A stretch of 64,000 nucleotides of DNA from Acanthopleura granulata (lineage: Eukaryota > Mollusca > Polyplacophora > Chitonida > Chitonidae). A program made the translations under genes and the position numbers. The stretch covers positions 35,685,860-35,749,859 of the forward strand of contig JABBOT010000003.1 in assembly GCA_016165875.1 (NCBI GenBank). The letters are read 5' to 3'. Below are positions 1-11,382 of this stretch, piece by piece. Each line of letters starts with the position of its first letter. Within the stretch, counting starts at the first letter, position 1. Under the pieces are notes generated by a model, which saw only the letters and a list, made by a program, of their open reading frames with translations, had not been told where the DNA came from and searched no databases.

Positions 1-52
1 CGCAGACCTATCCAACCCTAACCAGATCACATCAATATTAGCCAGTACATAC

Positions 53-220
53 ATGCCATGAGCTCAAAGCTTGACTGTAGGTCGGCCAGCTCCTGTTGTA
101 ACAGTGTGATGTGTTTCTGCTGCTCTGCCTGGCCTCTGTCCCTGTAGTTTGACCAGTACTCTACCTGCTTCTCCACAGCATCTATCTCCTTCTCCTTCAG
201 CTGGATCTCAGCCTCCAGCT
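53..220 (-). CDS. CCDC83-like, coding exon 4
   Basis: The acceptor AATTTACAG precedes AG CTG GAG. The exon encodes LEAEIQLKEKEIDAVEKQ, then VEYWSNYRDRGQAEQQ and KHITLLQQELADLQSSFEL, with heptad-like spacing typical of a coiled coil. It ends in phase 1 at a GTATGT donor (52-47). The following exons lie outside the window. Confidence 0.75.
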
Positions 221-2249
221 CTGTAAATTAGCAAATGGTACAATCAACAAAATCTGAGTCAGAAAATCTGGGAACATAAATGGCAGTTAAGAGGTCAACA
301 CACAAATTATTCTCAAGTGTCTGAAAATACCGTAATTCACCAACCTTCAGTTTTCACATATGCAAGAGCAATCTGCCGTGCACATTATGCACCTTTATAA
401 TTTGATTGATTTATTTATCTTATTGGTGTTTTATGTTGTACTCAAGACCATTTTACTTATATGGTGGAAGCCAGCATCATGGTGGATGGGCTGGGCTGGG
501 CTGGGCAGAGGGGGTAGGGGGGCAGTGTTCAAACAAAATTCAAAACTACACTGGCTGGACTGGACAATCTTAGGCCTTCACAAATGTATAATGTTAGCAG
601 CCTTTACAAACATCTTGCCAACATACAACAAGGTTGAAGAATTGCAGTTGCGATTTATTAACTGCTATCTGCAGAAACCCTGAAATGATATCCTACTTCC
701 CTACAGTAATGATGCTTTTTATTATAATTTAAGGTTAATCTTTGTTTCCTGATCAAAATGGTTTCATTTATAACTCTAATCAAACGAGCAACACAAACGC
801 TTTCTGAAACCATCTCACCGTATCCATGATACAAGTAAGTCAAGCAGGCTAAGTAATTTCATCGGTCAGTTTTATAAAACCATTACAGCACAATGAAACA
901 AGTGTTAACAGAATAGTGAAATTGTTGTACATGTCACCAACAAAAGAAATGTATTAAGCACGCATACAAGAATGACAGACATATGAAAGACATATCCCAT
1001 GCTTACGTGCCACTTCCTTGTCCAACTCCCCACATCTCTGCCAAAGGCCTTTCATTGTCACAATGACATCATCTTTGTTTACTGAAACTTCTCCTTCCAC
1101 CAGCTTGTCAAAATCCTTAGCAGTTTTCAGCAGATTCTCCACAAGAAGCTCCTGCTCTGCTTTAAGTCTGTCATTCTGAAAATAAAAAATGAAAAACCTT
1201 GCTTTCTAAATATTCACAGTTTTCAATAATCATCAGTTTTGCCCTTGTGCACATAAGTATCTAGTTAGTGTTAATTTACATAAAATCAAGTGTCTAGTGA
1301 AGGTCTATGATGTATTACCCCACTGACTACATAGAGTATGGCCATGAAAATCAAATACCAAAATAAGTATTCATTTATTTATTTCTTTATTTGATTGGTT
1401 GGTCTTTCATGTAGTACTGATAAACTGAAGATAGAAAATAAAGCTAAAATGTATGATACGTGTACTTTTGGTCTTTTCCTCACTCCAAACACTTGTAAAT
1501 GATATTAACCAACCATAGTAAAAAAAGGGAGCATCAGTATCTTTAATCATACACTTATTAAAAAGTAATTCACAAAGAACTGGCTGATGAAAGTAGTGAC
1601 TAGGAATCAAACCTGACCTTAACGATGTCTTACCCTCTCAATAGCTCTCTTGTTTTTCTCTTCCCATCCCCTCACTTCATAGTTTGTGTCCTCAAGCTTT
1701 CTCTCCAAAATGTTTACTCTTTTAAATTATACATGATTAATGCACGTTAAATTAAATGTAAATTTCAAAAAATCATCGCCACGATATGGCTGAGATATTG
1801 CCGATGTGGCGTTAAGCCATAATCATTCATTCATTCAAAAAATCATTTGTCATCAAAACTTAAAACATGTATCATGATTCTAGATATTTCAAATTACAAA
1901 CATGCAATAATCAAAAGAACCAGTTCAGAAAAAAAAAATACCAAAAAAAAAACTCAAAAAAACAGGTTAAACATGTGAACATTTTACTACATGACCCTAC
2001 GCTAATATGGAAATGATAAACCACTGCTTTCATAAAGCATTTTGTTGACAGGAATCAAAAAAACTTGATTAAACACCATGCTGAAGAATGTCACACAGAA
2101 ACTCGCTGTTTATTTATACCAGAGCTTTTTGGCTATGATCTGTTCAAACTAAAATCTTACTTGTAAGCTAAAATCGCCTCTTGGAATGTCAGCTCTGGTT
2201 CTTTCTTCTTTCCGCCGCCCTTTCCGCCGCCCTTTCCCTTTTTACCCAT
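53..2249 (-). CDS. CCDC83-like coiled-coil protein, 5' four coding exons (partial)
   Basis: Four exons on the minus strand (2249-2161, 1718-1634, 1175-1007, 220-53) join in frame to about 170 residues; the gene continues past the left edge. The start MGKKGKGGGKGGGKK is a basic Lys/Gly tail, followed by ELTFQEAILAYK and then a charged, heptad-rich helix (…IERNDRLKAEQELL…, …EKQVEYWSNYRDRGQ…). From memory of human CCDC83, the stretch from the Tyr of ILAYK to RNDRL aligns without gaps to its YQCQIK…RNSRL segment, and VNKDDVIVTMKGLW and QVEYWSNYRDRG match its TREDVEEAMKEKW and KEYWEEYKNVG segments. The family is poorly characterised, with expression biased to ciliated or testis tissue; a structural cilia/sperm role is inference. 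All donors are GTAAGA/GTAAGC/GTATGT type. The acceptor of exon 2 (TTTAAAAG) is weak. Family call moderately sure, exon structure surer. Confidence 0.72.
401..535 (-). repeat. SINE fragment (tRNA-SINE, 3' part), in CCDC83-like intron
   Basis: Reads TTATTGGTGTTTTATGTTG then a CTCAAGACCATTTTACTTATA-type stretch, matching the 3' region of the tRNA-derived SINE in reverse orientation. It has diverged and then runs into a local GGGCTGGGCTG expansion. Confidence 0.65.
1007..1175 (-). CDS. CCDC83-like, coding exon 3
   Basis: The acceptor is TTTATTTTCAG. The exon encodes NDRLKAEQELLVENLL, then KTAKDFDKLVEGEVSV, NKDDVIVTMKGLWQRC and GELDKEVA, ending in phase 1 at donor GTAAGC (1006-1001). Strongly charged and helical, with no membrane segment. 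Confidence 0.78.
1371..1426 (-). repeat. SINE 3'-tail fragment
   Basis: TTTATTTATTTCTTTATTTG then ATTGG..GGTCTTTCATGTAGTACT is a decayed copy of only the 3' tail of the tRNA-SINE, lying in the intron between exons 2 and 3 of the CCDC83-like gene. Confidence 0.5.
1634..1718 (-). CDS. CCDC83-like, coding exon 2
   Basis: One base completes Lys from exon 1, then VNILERKLEDTNYEV and RGWEEKNKRAIER. It ends in phase 0 at the donor GTAAGA (1633-1628). The acceptor reads TTTAAAAG with a poor pyrimidine tract, but the frame fits on both sides and the segment has the same length as its CCDC83 counterpart. Confidence 0.7.
1774..1843 (+). repeat. Second SINE-like family, 3' end (CATTCA tail)
   Basis: Contains CGCCACGATATGGCTGAGA, then TATTGCCGATGTGGCGTTAA and a CATTCATTCATTCA tail. 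I recognise this as a common dispersed repeat end in mollusc sequences. Further copies are at 13288-13350 (+), 28385-28440 (-) and 53469-53530 (-). Confidence 0.65.
2161..2249 (-). CDS. CCDC83-like, coding exon 1
   Basis: Starts at ATG 2249-2247 and encodes MGKKGKGGGKGGGKKK then EPELTFQEAILAY plus two bases (phase 2). The donor is GTAAGA at 2160-2155. A good 3' splice site (TTTCTTCCAG) ends at 2291, so 2290-2250 is the 5' UTR part of this exon and a non-coding first exon lies upstream (at higher coordinates). The UTR part has no stop in this frame, so a longer N-terminus is possible but not favoured. Confidence 0.75.
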
Positions 2250-3870
2250 TTCTACACCTCGTAAAAGATCGTATGATACTAATTTGAAATCTGGAAGAAA
2301 CAAAAAAAACCAAAAAAAAAACAAGAAAAAACAAACCATATTATAGGTCAGTATCACACATTATTAAAAAAAAAGTACAGCAACAGATGTAAAAGGAGTT
2401 CATAAAATCCAAGGGTAGAAAAATGAGTCGGTATAAAATTTGATTTGTTACAATGTGTCAAATGCTCACTGTCGAAAAATAAGTATAAATGGGATTATTT
2501 CCTGTGAAGTTGGTTAGCTGCTTGAAAGTTCTTTGTTTTCAGATAATATAACACAAACTAGGATAATGTGTCTTAAAAATTATTATTAGATATAAAAAAG
2601 CAGGATCTGACTATAAAACTGTGCATACTATTACTATATAAATGAATGGGCTTCGTCCCTTTAAAAATATTCTAATAAGTGAAAAAACAAATAAACAAAT
2701 TCATAAACAAATGAAGTTCCTGGGTTGTGCATCATCAATTGACACTGCTTGTTTTGAGAACATGCTGTCTTTGCAGCTCTGACTATGTTTGTGACTTAAA
2801 GTTCAATTGCAAATATACAACTAGAATACCTCATTCATAAATAACGCTTGCAGAGCAGTTGTAAAAGTATTTAACTCGGTACAATTACGTCTTGACTGCA
2901 CAACAGCCCTATTCTCTAGTTATCTATTGCGTAAAAACGCAACATCTTCTACAGCCACATACATGTATGCAACAACAACTATGTCGAGGATTCACCCCTT
3001 GCTGTCAGCTTACCACTAGTCCATAGATTCGACACACTACAAGAGACAGCCAAACATTAAGCAGTCCCCTTATTATCAGATGTACATTTGTTAATTTCAC
3101 ATTCTCATCGGAACGCCACCTGTAATTCGCACTCCTCCACATTTGTTTCTGTTAGCAACACGGGTATTGCAAAATGCAGGACCTATAAAGAGAACAGTGA
3201 AATAAACGAAAGCGGACTCAATTCTCGGCTGTACATAACCTTCAGTATTCACTGAGATTTGCTTGTGTAAATTATTCAAGACCAACAAGTACAGACCATG
3301 TCTCTGCTTTATGTATGTCTGATAATCAAAGACAAACCTTTTACAGTTTACTTCTTCCAGGCATATTTTCCTCATCTCAGTTCGCATCGAGTTGCCAATG
3401 CCGGACTACACCGTATTCGAAGCGATGGCGTAAGTGCTATTAACGCCAGAGGGGAGAAGCCACGTAGGACATACTACTGACAATCGCAGTCAAAGCTCAA
3501 CTGACATACTCTGGAATATTGTGATCAACGACAATTTATAATATACTAGCCTGGTACATGATTTAGACACTGATTTAACTCATCTACCCATTTGTAACAA
3601 TCCTTTGTGGCTTTCCATCGTCATGCAAAAGTGTTGACGGCTTCTCTCTGCCTGAATCCGTTTTGATTTCTTTGATTACTTTGTATACTTTCTAGGTTTG
3701 AAAATTAATCTTACGATTATCTGTAGGCCTATATTAGCCAGACTGGTATGAGTCTGTTAGTTAATCTAACAAATATATTTAGCATAAAATTTAGAGAAAT
3801 TTATCTTCTTGGAATTTACCAAATTATGACTCATAATGGGGTAGGCCTGGTTTATGTATGATAATATATT

Positions 3871-3935
3871 ATCTCAATAAATAAATAAATAAATTTAAAA
3901 AAATAAATAAATAAATAAATGGATAAATAAATGAA
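3871..3935. repeat. ATAA microsatellite
   Basis: Imperfect (ATAA)n run, about 65 bp. It could be an orphan SINE tail, because the SINEs here end in the same repeat, but no SINE body is attached. Confidence 0.8.
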
Positions 3936-5185
3936 ACACACATGTGCATGTTGTTAGAACATGTTGCACCTCCAAATACAGAGATAAACACCCACTGTGA
4001 CCCACTGTCATCGTTAATGACTTTGTAGCTTATTTCATGATTACTGGCATTCTGACCGTCCCAGCGTTTAACTTGATTGAAAATGACAGCGTATATTAAG
4101 TTAATTATCCAGCTTTGAACTCAACCATTTATCTAAACGTGAGTATTTCAACTTGTTTTGACATAGGCCTATATCGAGCAACAGTTCAGATGTACAAAAT
4201 GTTTAATATCAAATTCAGTTGTATAGCGGGTCGAACTCATTTAGTTAGATTTAGTGCACATTTCCGATAAGCTAGGCTACATAATTAGTTGGAAATCATT
4301 TATATCATTTTTGAAATGAAGCTGCTATCAGAACTTTATGCATGTTAAGTGTATTTAGTGCACGGTATACAATGTGGTACACTGCGTTTCAACCCAAACT
4401 AGAAGACATTACGAGAGTCGTCAAACATCTGCTCCAGCTATATAAATTATTAAAATTTGCTCGATCACAACGCAACTAAGGGACAATACTCTGCATCTTC
4501 ACTCATTTGAAAAATTCCGCGTTCCAGATCTTGACTCGGAGCCATAATGTATTTGCACACAACCCATTCATTAGAGGTCAGCCTGTACACAAAATTTCAT
4601 TCAAATTCCAGCCTTACTTTTCTCGTAAAATATTTGACAGTCAGACACCTCTCAATGAAGAATCGTTTAATATATATCTTAATTCGGATACAGATCCGAT
4701 TCACCGCCAAAGTGTAATAGACTGATGGTTGTGCCAAGGCACGATGTAGCCTACACATAGTTTCATCAGCATCCCTGTACATATAACTTCTACACGACTT
4801 CTAGGAATGGTGAAGGGTCGTTGAAAACAATTCCTGAATCCCGATCGCCGCCAGTGTATAATGGAACCGTGCTTGTGCCAAGGTTGAACAATTCAAGGTT
4901 TCATCAAAATCAACACACTGGTGAAGTTGCTGACAGATATCTGTCACATCCAGATCGGGATTATCAGCAGCATGTAATGTATAAACAGTGTTTGGCTGGT
5001 CCAAAGTGTAAGCCTGTAAGGTCAAGCTGTGCACAAAATTCCATCCAAATCTAAGTGGTCCATACCTTTTTCAGTAAAATTGCTGACAGACAACCAGGTG
5101 CACAGACAAACAAACGCCGGCTAAAATATAATGTACTTTGCGAATGGCGAAATTACGTGTAATTCTTCTGTTTCTCTCTTGGAAA

Positions 5186-5449
5186 TTTATTTATTTATTT
5201 ATTTGATTGGTGTTTTACGCCGTACTCTAGAATATTTCACTTACGCGACGGCGGCCAGCATTATGGTGGGAGGAAACCGGGCACAGCCCGAGGCAAAACC
5301 TTGGCCATCCGCAGGTTGTTAGTAGACCTTCCTACGCACGGCCGGAGAGGAAGCCAACATTAGGTAGACTTGAACTCACAGCGACCGCACTGGCTTCTGG
5401 ATCATTACGCTGTGTTAGTGCGCTCACCGACTGATACACGGAGGCCCCC
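5186..5449 (-). repeat. tRNA-derived SINE, near full length
   Basis: Read on the minus strand: a tRNA-like head with A-box-like and B-box-like segments, a conserved body (GGTTTCCTCCCACCATAAT, GCTGGCCGCCGTCG) and a tail ending GTAAAACACCAATCAAATAA followed by ATAA repeats. About 264 bp. The body resembles the deeply conserved SINE domains reported in molluscs (Nin-DC or Meta type); which one needs a repeat-library comparison. Confidence 0.88.
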
Positions 5450-6808
5450 AGCTTGGAAATTAGGCTGCATAAACACCGTCCTAGCTATATCTTTCGAAGT
5501 ACGTCAACCAAATAATGAGGCTGCCACTGACGCAATTAACCATTCATGCAATCAAGCAATCCAATGGTACTTCAGTCAAAGCTTTAAACCATCCATCCAT
5601 TCAGCTGATTTGTTAGTTAGTTATAGTATACAATTAATAAGTGCATTAGGTTATCCATTCATTTATCTACGCAATCATTCAGTCGTTCAGCCAAAGTCAT
5701 TCGTCCATTTACACACAAGGCATGCATAACTTTGCTCAGGCGTTAGGCCTAATTACCGGTAATGAACTAATTCATTCAAAGATCCCATAAATGCTAGAGT
5801 CATTGACATTATCGGTTCAGTAATTTATTACATATTTTGTGAAGCAAATAAAGAAATTTCATTCATTCAAACATTTTATCGGAAGAATTAACTACCATCC
5901 GCAGTCATTCATCATGGTGGTAGAATCTATGAGGCCTATGTTGAACTCGGTAGAGTTTCCACCCACCTCCCTTCAAATAAAATATCAACAAGCCCACGAG
6001 AATTTTTTCAAAAATGTAATCATCTCGTTTGAGGTTAATGGTTTTAGTTTTGTTCTCCATTAATGTGTCAATATGTCTATTGCATTGTGACAATCTTTTG
6101 AACGCCTTTGTAGGTGATCCATCCAACACAGCGTCCTTGCCATGTCGTATAGGCCAATCAGACATTGTTCAGAATGTCTCTGACAGCTTCGATCTGACGC
6201 AAATACTCGGCTAATTTCCGTCAGTGGTTCGTTTTGACCACGTCAGCGAAAAATAAAAAATGAAATGTCTTTGACAATGCCTTGGCGCGACGTTGATTCC
6301 GTCACTGGAATAAGATAAAGGGGCCCAAGGTCCGAATGGAGTGCCCGTACCTTGATATAGGTGAAAGATTTGTGGATTTCCCGAAAGCTGCCGGCGGGGC
6401 TGAAAGCTGTCAGAACGCTGTGTAATACGTCGAAACAAGCCCATCAGTGTCAAAACGGCAAATCCTTTTCATCCCATTTGTAATAAACTGTGCGACAAAC
6501 TGCCATAAATAAACCGTGTGGAAGAATAAAAAAAGATAAATGAATCGCGTATGACACATAATGCACACGCACGACCGCAAGAGTTTGTGTCACGGATCCA
6601 CGTGAATGGCCTTGTAACGGTTTGTTTTGGGTAAAATCCGTCTTACTGATATTTATTTATTTGTTTGCTTGCTTAGCATAAATTGATTCCCTATTAAAAT
6701 TACTTTTATGCTTCACTTTGACCTATTCGTTGAATGGTGTTATGAAAAATGATTACAAATGTATCGGTATTCGTTCACAAGAATCAAATTTTGTAATGGG
6801 TTATTTTG

Positions 6809-7074
6809 TTTTATTTATTTATTTGTTTGATTGATGTTTTACGCCATACACTAGAATATTTCACTTATACGACGGCGGCCAGCATTATAGTGGGAGGTAA
6901 CCGGGTACAGCCCGAAGAAAAACCGCCACCATCCGCAGGTTGCTGGCAGACTTTCCCACGTACGGCCGGAGAGGAAGCCAGCATTAGGTGGACTTGAACT
7001 CAGAGCGACCGCTTTGGCTTCTGGGTCATTACGCTGTATGAGCACGCTAACCAACTGAGCCACGGAGGTCCTCT
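6809..7074 (-). repeat. tRNA-derived SINE, near full length
   Basis: Full-length copy of the same family as at 5186, minus orientation. The head reads as the reverse complement of GCTAACCAACTGAGCCACGG. No clear target-site duplication was seen. Confidence 0.88.
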
Positions 7075-7654
7075 AAAACGATATTCTTTTTCAAGTTTTA
7101 GAGAAAGCCCTTAACTTTAACTTTATAAATAGATTTGTCTTATTTATATATGATAGGCCTATAAACTGAGCACTATATATGGTCATGTGCAAAGTTAAAT
7201 TATATTTTCACTGCATCAATGTTACATAAAGCAGAAGATTTTAAATACTCTGGATTTCTTTATAAATTCTGTTTACGGCGTAATTTGCCAGTATAACTGA
7301 ACGGTTATCTGTACAAACACATTAGAAAAGAAAAATCGATTCTTTGTGTACGTATCATCTGCATTTTGTGCGTACAGAAACTGGTCACAATAAAGATCAA
7401 TGAAGCCATAATGTAAGTCCATTATGAGTGGACCAAGAATGGTTGATAACTGATTTACAGGCTTCGTGGCGTACTCTGATGTTTCAATGAACTGCTGTCA
7501 ACGGAATGACAGTCGATAGGTAATAATATAAGAAAGATAGAACAAAATAAAAATGAAAGAACTCCGCGGCATAATTGAAAAGTTTTTGCTAAAATTCTCA
7601 GATGAAGGACAAACGTCAAGATAAAACGATGGGCCCCAAGAGTTTCGTGGATGA

Positions 7655-7696
7655 TGGGGGGGGGGGAGAGAGGGGAATGAGGCGGGGGGGGGGCTT
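7655..7696. repeat. Interrupted poly-G runs
   Basis: Two runs of 10 or more G separated by a GA-rich spacer. A simple low-complexity tract with potential to form a G-quadruplex on the plus strand. No gene is adjacent. Confidence 0.7.
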
Positions 7697-8120
7697 TCTA
7701 GTTAATGTTCTACTATACCGTCAGTAGTGTGGGAACGCGAAGAGCACCTCAAGACTAGTGTCAGCTGCAGTATAAAGGCATGATGTCGCGAGGGCAGCGC
7801 GCGCATTAGTGCAGCCAGCCATAAAGAGCCCTGTAGAGGCAAAGAGCGCCAATGAAAGAAACTGAGGACATTTTGAGAAAAGCACTTTGTGAATTGTCAG
7901 CTTGATCGAGCTCGACATAATGTTTGCCCACTCAAGGGGAAACTCGGCTCGAGCTTTTTCAAATCACCATGGTAATTTCCTCCATTTTCTCCTCGTTCTT
8001 TTTCCTCTCTTATACACCGAGTCTTACTTAACGGTCAAGCTACATAGCTTCAATAACTAAGACACCTGTCAAATGACGGCTTGTTCTCGGGACAATTATA
8101 CTTTCAACTAATAAACAAAT

Positions 8121-8262
8121 CGACGGACTATACATGTATATAGACTGCACTCAACTCGTCTATGGTAGTCCGTCGTGCCAACAAAGATGTCATTACGGAT
8201 CTGTCTTTTGGTTTTTGTCCCTATATTAAATCAAACAGCAAGCTTAAGACGTGCAGTCTATA
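8121..8262. repeat. Nested inverted repeats
   Basis: CGACGGACTA at 8121-8130 is the exact reverse complement of TAGTCCGTCG at 8166-8175. TATAGACTGCAC at 8139-8150 is the exact reverse complement of GTGCAGTCTATA at 8251-8262. The two stems interlock, so they cannot both form fully. This may be a remnant of a foldback element. Confidence 0.6.
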
Positions 8263-9559
8263 ACGGACTTAGCTAGGATATATTGTATTGTCTAGATTCC
8301 GTAGATATATCTATTTTTTTCTTCTTCTATTATCACATTTTCCTTCTTTTGTGTTTACCTTTAGTGACTTGTTGTGAAGCGATATAAAGCCCGAATTAGA
8401 CTTCAAACATTTAACAGCACATTTTATTCCATTTTCAAAAGCCCAAAACATGGCCAAAACTAAACTTATATAGATACAATTTATACACATACACTTATAT
8501 ACATTCAATCAGTTGTGGACTGTTTATTTTTTTCGTTAAATACTCCAGTTTTTACAAAAAAAAAGTTTGCTTTAAGGAGTATTACGAAGAAATTTTAACG
8601 TTAGACAGGGTATCCTTGGAACTGCAAACGCTTGATTTCTTTATATAGTTTGAGGACAGGTTAAAAGCCGCTAGAAAGACAATGCCTTTCTATCCAATGT
8701 CAGCTTTTAGGTCACAAATCTGTTTAAAAATGTTTTCTACCGTTAAATGAACCTATCACAATCCTTTTTGAGTAGAAGATTCCAATGATTGGTCACCCTT
8801 TACAAAAATAGTCTCACCAGGTGAGAAAGGTATAAAGATGGGGACGGTTGCATTTCACTTGATACACCTCTTGGTTCTGAATCAAGACTTTGTCCAGTTT
8901 CCATTTCCATGCATCAGAAAAGCTACCTTGGTTTCACTGGGTTGCCTATACTGTAGGGGCCTTATAATGCTGTAACGAGTCGGAATGACAGTCTGGGGTT
9001 TTCATCGGTCCATATAAAGGCCATGGCGAGTTTTCCATCATGAATATGATACGAATTCTCGTATCATATATGAATAACAATTACACATGAATGGAATGTT
9101 GTTAGTCCTTCGGCGACAAAATTAGCACGAGCCAAGGGTTTTTCGGTGGTGCCGTTGGCATCAGAGAAAATACGGTACATACCATCTTTTGCTCCCACAC
9201 AGGTTGATATAGATACACACGTTCAAGCACTGTCGTACTGAGGGGGAGGGGGTAGTGGGGGGGGGTCTGGCTTGCTGCGTCTATCAGCCCGTCTATCACT
9301 ATAATGAGATATCATGTTCAAATCAAGTTAAAAATATTATAAGTCTCGGGTTGTTTTACAAACAGGGTGTAACTTATGTTGAATGCATATAACTGTGATG
9401 ACGACACATATACTGTAGAGATACGTCCGTCATGATCAGTCAGTCAGTGTCAATGTTATAGACCGTGAAACCTGAAGCACCCATATATGACTGTAATATA
9501 TATATACACCCATACATAACAGTCAAGGAAAGGCTACACATGTATGACATAGATACATT

Positions 9560-10890
9560 TTTAATATACTTTTTTCAGTTTCACGAGGCCAGTTATATAA
9601 TTCCAACACTTCTTTTTCCAGTCGAAAGGCTCATTTGAGAAAATCCTTTGAAATTTCGCAGAATGAACTTTAATTTGGACACTTTTATTCGTTTGATTTG
9701 TCCTTCGGATAATTTCTTTCCCCTTACAAAGCTTGATAACTTTGTTCGGTTTCAGTCTGGATGAGCTGTGATTTGGATACGTTTGTTCCGCCTGATGCAT
9801 TGATAGAACATTGATCAACTTATTCGTACAGGGGCCTACCTGGCTCAGTCAGTTAGCGCGCTAACGAAGGGCAATGACTCAGAAGACTCCCACCAATGCG
9901 GTCGCTGTGAGTTCAAGTCCAGCTCATGCTGGCTTCCTCTCCAGTCGTACGTGGGAAGGTCTGCCAGCAACGTGCGGATGGTCGTGGTTTTCCACCGGGC
10001 TGTGCCCGGTTTCCTCCCACCATAATGCTGGCCGCCGTTGTATAAGTGAAATATTCTTGGGTACGGCTTAAAACACTAATCAAATAAATAAATAAATACT
10101 TTCGTACAACTTCACTCTTACATGACTTGGGGCCTGAGCACTCTTGTTCCGATTCAATTACTGAATTATGATCTGGATACATTTTCATTATAAATATGTA
10201 TAATGACATGCAGAAATTTGAATAGATCATTGTATTTCTCCACGTTGAGGCCTACATGAAGCGTGGGGTCATTTTTGTCCAGTTTTACATTATATATGTG
10301 AGTAATAAGAAGCAAAAATTGTGCGATGCTATTGTTCCCTGCCGCGGGTTGATTTGTGATTTGAATCTACTGCCTATCCAGAAACCTAACTGTCGTTTAG
10401 AGACTTCATATTGTTCAGTTTTAGGAGATGGGATATAATTTTGGTACTCCTCTTTATGTATAGTTTCATGGGATTAGTTGTAACTTTCGTTCAGTTTCAC
10501 AAGTCTATATTTGAACATTGGATGCTGTCATTCACTTTTAAGAGTTATAATTTGGGTACTCTTATTCAGCGTAATGGAGTGAGATGCTAGATGCTACAAG
10601 AATGTACCGTTATTCAACTTCTGAATAACAGGTTAAGTTGTACTTGGTATATATATATATATATATTTCAGTTTAATGGTGATGTTGTTAACTAGGATAA
10701 CGTTGTCCAGTTTTTGGAGATGAGTTGTGAATATTTGTTTAGTTTCACGTGTTAATGACTTTTGATTTTGTTTTTAATTTTGTTCACTTTCATACATTGA
10801 GCTATAATTTGAGGACACCTTTGTTTAGTTTCATAAGTTAATGAACTTGTAATCAGGGCACTTTGTTCTTCCAGATCTAAAATAGGATTA
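9560..10890. repeat. Degenerate tandem array (TTTCA..AGTTATAATTTG units)
   Basis: Diverged units recur throughout, each roughly of the form GTTCAGTTTCA…AGTTATAATTTGGGTACTC, for example near 9575, 9750, 10150, 10410, 10490, 10545, 10740 and 10800. Unit length varies from about 35 to 90 bp. The array is interrupted by the SINE at 9831-10097. Confidence 0.55.
9831..10097 (+). repeat. tRNA-derived SINE, full length with target-site duplication
   Basis: The tRNA-like head (GGCTCAGTCAGTTAGCGCGC) carries the A-box-like element and GAGTTCAAGTCC the B-box-like element. The body and ATAA tail are intact. It is flanked by an exact 8-bp direct repeat TTCGTACA (9823-9830 and 10101-10108), the expected mark of target-primed insertion. 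Confidence 0.92.
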
Positions 10891-11261
10891 ATCTGATACT
10901 TGGTTCTAAAAATCAATAGATGGCTAGACGGCTAAACATTAATACGTCTCCAGAGGAATGCACAGGATAAAGATATTTTAAATATTAATTCATAATCAAC
11001 TAAGTTTGCAATGTGGTACAATTGTACCAGTTTAACATTTGAGACAACAAACTCAAAATACATAAGCCATAAATGTTGCAGAGTTTAGAGAATAGCTTAT
11101 TTAAGTATTCCTGCATTTAACGGTATAATGGGATTTTATTTTTAACTGTCCTGTACACATACATGCAAAATAACACTTAGCTGCTGTCAAAGAATCATCA
11201 AATGCGTATATGAGCTCATATAACAGGTAGAAGGTGTTAATCACTATTTTATAACATATTG

Positions 11262-11382
11262 TGAATTAACTTCTTGGCTTTAATTAACTTCTTGCCTTGA
11301 GTTAATTTCTTGTCTTAATTTCTTCTCTTCAATTAACTTTCTATCTTCAATTAATTTCTTGTCTTCAGTCAGTTTCTTGGAG
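11262..11382. repeat. Short tandem array, TTAATTTCTTGTCTTCAA-like units
   Basis: About six imperfect units of 18-20 bp (AATTAACTTCTTGGCTTT, AATTAACTTCTTGCCTTG, AATTTCTTGTCTTCAG and similar). A decayed minisatellite with no coding potential. Confidence 0.65.

Noticed and set aside
9874..10071. Open frames through SINE copies here and at 5131, 6806, 10230, 30748, 34139 and 44691
   Set aside because: Same SINE body read in different frames; similar peptides recur only because the repeat recurs.
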